Assembly: GCA_016781225.1 (NCBI GenBank)
Contig: JADDQT010000050.1
Span: 1 to 10,430 of the forward strand
Direction: 5' to 3'
Length of the DNA: 10,430 nt
Source of the DNA: Actinomycetota bacterium
Lineage (GTDB): Bacteria; Actinomycetota; Acidimicrobiia; Acidimicrobiales; GCA-2861595
How positions within the stretch are numbered: the stretch's first letter is position 1; each line of letters begins with the position of its first letter. The position numbers and the translations under genes are program-made. A model generated the notes under the pieces. The model was not told the origin of the DNA. It worked only from the letters and a program-made list of their open reading frames with translations, and made no database searches. Shown in pieces: positions 6,250 through 10,430 of this stretch.

Positions 6250-7932
6250 CTACATCATCCCCATTCCGCCCATACCACCCATTCCGCCCATGCCACCCAT
6301 CCCGCCCATGCCACCCATTCCTCCACCGGGGGGCGCTGCCGTCGCCGGTTGCTGCTTCTCCGGCTTGTCGGCCACCAGAGCTTCAGTGGTGAGCAGAAGA
6401 GAGGCGATGGAGGCGGCGTTCTGCAGGGCCGAGCGGGTCACCTTGGCGGGGTCGATGATCCCTGCCTTGATCAGGTCCTCGAACTGCCCGGTGGCAGCGT
6501 TGAGGCCTACCGACCCCGACTCCCGCTCCACCTGCTGGACCATGACCGCACCCTCGAAACCGGCGTTCTGGGCGATCCACTTGAGCGGTTCCTCCAGCGC
6601 CTTGCGGACGATGGCGGCACCGGTGGCCTCGTCACCCTCCAGGGTGGGGACCAAGCCGTCGAGCACTCCTCGGGCCCGCACCAGTGCCGAGCCTCCGCCC
6701 GCGACCACGCCCTCCTCGATGGCCGCTCGAGTGGCGGAGAGTGCGTCCTCGATGCGGTGCTTCTTCTCCTTGAGCTCGACCTCGGTGGCGGCGCCGACGC
6801 GGACCACGGCCACGCCACCCGCCAGCTTGGCCAAGCGCTCCTGGAGCTTCTCCTTGTCCCAGTCCGAGTCGGCGTCCTCGATCTCCCTTCGGAGCTGGGC
6901 CACCCGGCCCTTGACGTCGGAGTCCGAGCCCGCACCCTCGATGAGGGTCGTTTCGTCCTTGGTGACGATGACCCGGCGGGCCCGCCCCAGCAGGTCGAGG
7001 GTGACGGTGTCGAGCTTGAGACCGACCTCCTCGGCGATGACTTGGCCACCGGTGAGGATGGCTATGTCCTGGAGCACGGCCTTGCGACGCTCGCCGAACC
7101 CGGGCGCCTTCACGGCCACCGAGTTGAACGTGCCCCGGATCTTGTTGACCACCAGGGTGGCCAGGGCCTCCCCTTCCACGTCCTCGGCGATGATCAGCAG
7201 CGGTTGGCCGGACTGCATGACCTTCTCGAGGACGGCGATCAGCTCCTGGGCGGCGGAGATCTTGGAGTTGACGATGAGGATGTACGGATCCTCGAGGACG
7301 GCCTCCTGCCGTTCGGGATCGGTCACCAGATATGGAGAGAGGTACCCCTTGTCGAACTGCATGCCCTCGGTGAACTCGAGCTCCAGCCCGAAGGTGTTGG
7401 ACTCCTCGACGGTCACGGTGCCGTCCTTGCCCACCCGGTCGATGGCGTCGGCGAGTACCGCACCGATGGTGGCGTCACCAGCGGAGATGGACGCCACCTG
7501 GGCGATCTCGCTCTTGTCGTCCACGTCCTTGGCCTGGTCGTGAATGGACCCGACCACGATCTCCACCGCCTTGTCGATGCCCCGCTTGAGGGCCGTCGGG
7601 TTGGCGCCGGCCGCCACGTTCCGCAGACCTTCGTGGATGAGAGCCTGAGCGAGGACCGTTGCCGTGGTGGTGCCGTCGCCGGCGATGTCGTTGGTCTTGG
7701 TGGCGACCTCCTTCACCAGCTGGGCTCCCATGTTCTCGAAGTGGTCCTCGAGCTCGACCTCACGGGCGATGGTGACGCCGTCGTTGGTGATGGTGGGGGC
7801 ACCGAACTTCTTGTCGAGCACCACGTTTCGACCTCTCGGTCCCAGCGTGACCCTGACGGAGTTGGCCAGCTTGTTCACTCCGGCTTCGAGCCCACGCCGG
7901 GCCTCCTCCCGGAAGCGAAGCTCCTTGGCCAT
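6250..7932 (-). CDS. groEL: 60-kDa chaperonin GroEL
   Basis: This ATP-driven folding chaperonin forms a tetradecameric double ring capped by GroES in the cytosol. The 560-residue protein covers equatorial, intermediate and apical domains. Visible signatures are MAKELRFREEARRGLEAGVN at the start, the nucleotide-binding NDIAGDGTTTATVLAQ (Asp86 region), the IEDALSATRAAIEEGVVAGGG segment that carries the ATPase aspartate, and a long Gly-Gly-Met tail ending GMGMM. That tail is the E. coli GroEL/GroEL2 type, not the His-rich tail of some actinobacterial GroEL1 copies, so this is likely a housekeeping chaperonin. The ATG at 7932 shares its A with the groES TGA (TGATG), implying translational coupling. 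The length is slightly above the usual 540-548 because of the tail. Confidence 0.98.
   Translation of the reverse strand: MAKELRFREEARRGLEAGVNKLANSVRVTLGPRGRNVVLDKKFGAPTITNDGVTIAREVELEDHFENMGAQLVKEVATKTNDIAGDGTTTATVLAQALIHEGLRNVAAGANPTALKRGIDKAVEIVVGSIHDQAKDVDDKSEIAQVASISAGDATIGAVLADAIDRVGKDGTVTVEESNTFGLELEFTEGMQFDKGYLSPYLVTDPERQEAVLEDPYILIVNSKISAAQELIAVLEKVMQSGQPLLIIAEDVEGEALATLVVNKIRGTFNSVAVKAPGFGERRKAVLQDIAILTGGQVIAEEVGLKLDTVTLDLLGRARRVIVTKDETTLIEGAGSDSDVKGRVAQLRREIEDADSDWDKEKLQERLAKLAGGVAVVRVGAATEVELKEKKHRIEDALSATRAAIEEGVVAGGGSALVRARGVLDGLVPTLEGDEATGAAIVRKALEEPLKWIAQNAGFEGAVMVQQVERESGSVGLNAATGQFEDLIKAGIIDPAKVTRSALQNAASIASLLLTTEALVADKPEKQQPATAAPPGGGMGGMGGMGGMGGMGGMGGMGMM
6253..6326 (-). 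repeat. Nine-base tandem repeat coding the GroEL GGM tail
   Basis: About seven Gly-Gly-Met units end in Gly-Met-Met just before the groEL stop. The DNA units are similar but not identical (plus strand CATxCCxCC with third-position variation). The Gly-Met repeat lines the chaperonin cavity in characterised GroELs. Unit number can change by slippage. Confidence 0.85.
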
Positions 7933-8240
7933 CAGTTGCCGCCCCCGGTCGAGATCACCTTGGCCAGTACGTCACGGCTGGTCAGGATGAGCAGGTCCTC
8001 GCCTTCGGAGGTGAACTCGGTGCCCCCGTACTTGGAGTAGACGACCCTGTCGCCCACCTTTACGTCGAGAGGGATCAGCTCACCGCTGCTCTCTGCCCGC
8101 CTGCCCGGTCCCACCGCCAGCACCTCGCCCTGTTGGGGCTTCTCCTTGGCGGTATCGGGGATCACCAGGCCGGATGCGGTGGTCTCCTCGGACTCGCTGG
8201 GGCGGACGACGAGACGATCGTCGAGGGGCTGCAGGTTCAT
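7932..8240 (-). CDS. groES: 10-kDa co-chaperonin GroES
   Basis: This 102-residue heptameric lid protein of the GroEL folding chamber has the usual length of about 95-102. The N-terminus LQPLDDRLVVRPSESEETTASG is followed by the flexible mobile loop with GLVIPDTAKEKPQQGEVLAVGPG. The core strands VKVGDRVVYSKYGGTE and EDLLILTSRDVLA are family-typical. ATG at 8240 follows GGAGGT (8247-8252) with six bases of spacing. It is the first gene of a groES-groEL operon controlled by the CIRCE element upstream. Confidence 0.98.
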   Translation of the reverse strand: MNLQPLDDRLVVRPSESEETTASGLVIPDTAKEKPQQGEVLAVGPGRRAESSGELIPLDVKVGDRVVYSKYGGTEFTSEGEDLLILTSRDVLAKVISTGGGN

Positions 8241-8301
8241 GATTTGACCTCCGGTGTGGTGGTTACGCTCGTGCTTTGCGGCTGGGCGCCGGGCGGTGCT
8301 G

Positions 8302-8328
8302 TTAGCACTCGCACCTTGCGAGTGCTAA
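8302..8328. promoter_or_regulatory. CIRCE operator (HrcA binding site)
   Basis: TTAGCACTC-N9-GAGTGCTAA is a perfect match to the CIRCE consensus on both arms with the canonical 9-base spacer. It lies immediately after the -10 box and 62 bases before the groES ATG. HrcA repressor is known to bind CIRCE and release it on heat shock. The stop codon of the upstream GGDEF-EAL gene (8325-8327) lies inside the right arm. Confidence 0.97.
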
Positions 8329-10268
8329 CGATAGCCACACGCCGCCGCACTGGCAACCGGCACGCCGGTCCGCGTCACCTCGAAGCCTTCGGCTGGCCTC
8401 CCCAGGAGGAAACCCTGGGCGCCGTACCCCGCGCTCAGATGGTGGCGAAGCAGGATCCGCTTGACGGACTCGAGCGCCGCCTGGGTCTCGATGCCCTCGG
8501 CGATGACGAACGAACGGGCCTCGGAGGCGAAGGCGCAGACGGCCGCCATCACGGCTCGGCCCGGGCCGTCCTCCACGAGGCTGTTGACCACACCCCGATC
8601 GACCTTGACGAAGTCGAACCTCACCTGGAGCAGCATCTCCAGGCCGGCATTGCCCGAACCCATGTCGTCAAGCGCCAGCTTGAACCCGAGCTGTCGCAGC
8701 CTGGCCGCCTCGCGGACCACGACGTCCAACCGTTCGGTGGACCGCTCGGTGATCTCGATGACCACCCGCTCCGGCCCGAGACCGGCGGCTTGGACCTCCT
8801 CGACCAGGCGCCGGCAGGCCAGCGACTCGTGGTCGAGCACCTGGGGCGAGACGTTGACGAAGAGGAGGGCGTCGGGCGGCAACCCTCCGGCACAGCTCAG
8901 CACGGCTCGGCGGCACAGAGCGTCCAGCTCGTCCACCTTCCCGATCCTCTCGGCCACCTGGAACGCCTCCAAGGGCCCCTCGAAGCCGTAGTCCTCCGAC
9001 GGCCGGGCCAGGCCCTCGAAGGCCATCAGCTCCCCCGAGCCCACGTTCCAGATCGGCTGGTAGGCGGCGCTCAACCGCCCTTCCTCCAGCAGCGCGCGCA
9101 GGGCATGGATCTTGGCCGCCGGCAGCACCGAGGCCAGAGCCGCCTCGTGGAAGGACACGGCGCGGTCCCGGCCTAGCCGCTTCGCCTCGTAGAGCGCCGC
9201 GTCGGCTTGGTCGCGCAGCACGTTGGAGTCGCCCTCGGGGCCCAGTGTGGCGAGCCCGATGCTGATGGTGGTACCTGGGAGCCGGCCGGCGGCCGCCACC
9301 CGCAGCCGGTCGGCGGCGACAACGGCTCCGTTGTGGTCGGTCTGGGGCAGGATGACGGCGAACTCGTCGCCCCCTATCCGAAAGGCCCGGTCGGTGAGGC
9401 GCCCGCTGGCGAGCGCAGCCCCGAGCTCCACCAGCATCTCGTCGCCGTGGCGGTGACCGGCCTGGTCGTTCACGACCTTGAAGTCGTCCACGTCGACCAT
9501 GGCCAGCGACAACGAGCCGCCGTGGCGCAGGGCTCGAGCCACCTCCCGCCGGATCTCCTCCTGGAAGCTGCGGTGGTTGGCCAGACCGGTCAGGCCGTCG
9601 AGGCTCGATCGCTCCTCGGCCGACTGGTAGCGGCCTGCGAGGGAGCGCCCTCCGAGGAGCCAGAGCAGGGGAAGAGCGATCAGCAAGCTCGCTCCCAGCG
9701 CCCCGAACGAGGAGCGCCGCAGGGCCGCCAGCTCCTGCTCGAGCAGGAGCGGGAGCTCCTCGACCTCGAGCACCACCCTCCCGGTGGGCAGCTCGACCGG
9801 GGTGAGGTACTCGAAGGGGCGACCTCCGCCGTCCTCGCTGACGAATCGGGACTTGGAGCTGCGAAGGACGGCCTCGATCGCCGGCGTGTAATAGAGCTTC
9901 CCCTCTTCGTTGGGGTCACCGGCCACGATCACCGTGCCGGTGGAGTCGACCACGTAGGCATTGGCCACGTCCGGGCGGTTCTGGACCTGGGCCAGGATCG
10001 CACCGACCTCGCGACGAGCGGCTCGAGCGTCGGTGGCCTCCCGGAAGGTGCGCTCGATGAGGCGGGCCTCGGCCTCGTGGCGCTTGAGCCCCTCGTCGAT
10101 CAGGATGCGACGCAGGGCTGCGGCCTGTGAGACCTGCAGCACCACCCCCACCGAGATCAGCACCAGCGAAGTGGACACGAAGAGACGAGCGACGAAACCA
10201 CGCCGTCGCCGGTTACGGCCCTCGGGTCCCGGCGTTCGCCTGCGCCTCGGAAGGCTGAATCCCCACAT
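8325..10268 (-). CDS. Membrane-anchored GGDEF-EAL cyclic-di-GMP protein
   Basis: This is a probable bifunctional c-di-GMP enzyme: the GGDEF domain makes it from two GTP and the EAL domain hydrolyses it to pGpG. Numbered from ATG 10268 (647 aa), an Arg-rich N-terminus precedes TM1 at about 25-48. An external sensor-like region of about 140 residues follows (PAS/Cache-like VVDSTGTVIVAG), then TM2 at about 187-206 and a GGDEF domain from about 219. The motif GGDEF is intact at 299-303, with a product-inhibition RxxD (RLTD, 290-293) five residues before it. In the EAL domain the signature is EGL (Glu418), but Asn472, Glu505, Asp534-Asp535, Lys555, Glu591 and Gln618 are all kept, so activity is plausible. 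GGAGGAGGAA eight bases before ATG 10268 supports this start. GTG at 10316 would add 16 residues. The gene ends inside the groES operator. Confidence 0.92.
   Translation of the reverse strand: MWGFSLPRRRRTPGPEGRNRRRRGFVARLFVSTSLVLISVGVVLQVSQAAALRRILIDEGLKRHEAEARLIERTFREATDARAARREVGAILAQVQNRPDVANAYVVDSTGTVIVAGDPNEEGKLYYTPAIEAVLRSSKSRFVSEDGGGRPFEYLTPVELPTGRVVLEVEELPLLLEQELAALRRSSFGALGASLLIALPLLWLLGGRSLAGRYQSAEERSSLDGLTGLANHRSFQEEIRREVARALRHGGSLSLAMVDVDDFKVVNDQAGHRHGDEMLVELGAALASGRLTDRAFRIGGDEFAVILPQTDHNGAVVAADRLRVAAAGRLPGTTISIGLATLGPEGDSNVLRDQADAALYEAKRLGRDRAVSFHEAALASVLPAAKIHALRALLEEGRLSAAYQPIWNVGSGELMAFEGLARPSEDYGFEGPLEAFQVAERIGKVDELDALCRRAVLSCAGGLPPDALLFVNVSPQVLDHESLACRRLVEEVQAAGLGPERVVIEITERSTERLDVVVREAARLRQLGFKLALDDMGSGNAGLEMLLQVRFDFVKVDRGVVNSLVEDGPGRAVMAAVCAFASEARSFVIAEGIETQAALESVKRILLRHHLSAGYGAQGFLLGRPAEGFEVTRTGVPVASAAACGYR
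8328..8356 (-). promoter_or_regulatory. Vegetative-type promoter of groES-groEL
   Basis: On the minus strand, TTGCCA (8351-8356) and TATCGT (8328-8333) are separated by exactly 17 bases, placing the start of transcription inside CIRCE. This is the expected geometry for HrcA repression. The whole promoter lies within the last codons of the GGDEF-EAL gene. Confidence 0.8.
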
Positions 10269-10358
10269 CGCCCCTGTTCCTCCTCCGCCGGCAGCAAGGG
10301 CGCAACTCACCCCCACGCCCTCCCTCGCATCGGCAGCTCGCGGCCGGCGGTTGAGGAG

Positions 10359-10430
10359 TCAGTGCAGCTTCAGGCCGGAATCGGCGGCGGCGTCGAGCGG
10401 GGTGGGACCGTCGGCTTTCAGGCGCCACCA
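10359..10430 (-). CDS. C-terminal end of an unidentified protein (possibly TsaD)
   Basis: The minus strand enters the window in an open frame of 23 codons ending in TGA (10359-10361), with the C-terminus RLKADGPTPLDAAADSGLKLH. Only the tail is visible, so the identity cannot be read directly. Proximity to groES suggests tsaD (tRNA threonylcarbamoyladenosine biosynthesis), which from memory precedes groES in many actinobacteria. The tail pattern Pro-Leu-Asp...Ala-Asp-x-x-Leu would suit that family. This identity is an inference from synteny. The overlapping 71-codon frame in this area is Arg-rich and looks spurious. Confidence 0.4.
   Translation of the reverse strand, partial: WWRLKADGPTPLDAAADSGLKLH

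Noticed and set aside
6253..6326. Tandem repeat as a CRISPR or mobile repeat
   Set aside because: It is in frame within groEL and encodes the known Gly-Gly-Met tail, with no spacers.
10213..10428. 71-codon Arg-rich minus-strand frame at the right edge
   Set aside because: It overlaps the start of the GGDEF-EAL gene and the better C-terminal tail frame. Its composition is typical of a GC-rich out-of-frame translation.
1..10430. tRNA, rRNA, riboswitch, insertion-sequence transposase or phage genes
   Set aside because: I looked for them on both strands and found no supporting signature. No gene-free stretch exceeds about 160 bases.

Overview
The window is GC-rich DNA (roughly two-thirds G+C by eye). 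Its gene order is typical of Actinomycetota: groES-groEL, guaB3, guaA and a PcrA/UvrD helicase, all on the minus strand. From memory, the same relative order, with other genes in between, occurs in mycobacteria and Streptomyces (tsaD-groES-groEL ... guaB3 ... guaA, with pcrA nearby in Streptomyces). The exact lineage cannot be fixed from the sequence. An uncultured or deep-branching actinobacterium, for example Acidimicrobiia, would fit. I see no plus-strand gene.

Reading along the minus strand from the right edge, the order is as follows. (1) The last 23 codons of an unidentified gene (10359-10430), possibly tsaD by synteny. (2) A membrane-anchored GGDEF-EAL cyclic-di-GMP enzyme (8325-10268). 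(3) groES and groEL, overlapping by one base, behind a textbook SigA-type promoter and a perfect CIRCE operator that also contains the stop codon of the GGDEF-EAL gene. (4) A 62-codon conserved-looking small gene directly after groEL. (5) A large imperfect palindrome (5918-6023). (6) guaB3, an IMP dehydrogenase-family gene without CBS domains but with the catalytic cysteine. (7) A 91-bp element with perfect 24-bp inverted arms, lying exactly on the guaB3-guaA junction. (8) guaA. (9) A 40-codon ORF that looks like the broken N-terminus of an EgtB/DinB_2-type protein and contains a 13-bp hairpin. (10) A PcrA/UvrD-type helicase that runs off the left edge and carries a 352-residue intein inserted inside helicase motif III.

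Functionally, guaB3 and guaA belong to GMP synthesis, groESL is an HrcA/CIRCE heat-shock operon, and the helicase acts in DNA repair and replication-conflict resolution. The two least ordinary items are the intein and the 91-bp element. The intein has no recognisable LAGLIDADG motif, and its insert could be a divergent GIY-YIG-like nuclease. Cutting out the 91-bp element in silico restores a GTGA stop/start overlap and a normal-length GuaA N-terminus, which suggests a recent insertion (or an assembly artefact).
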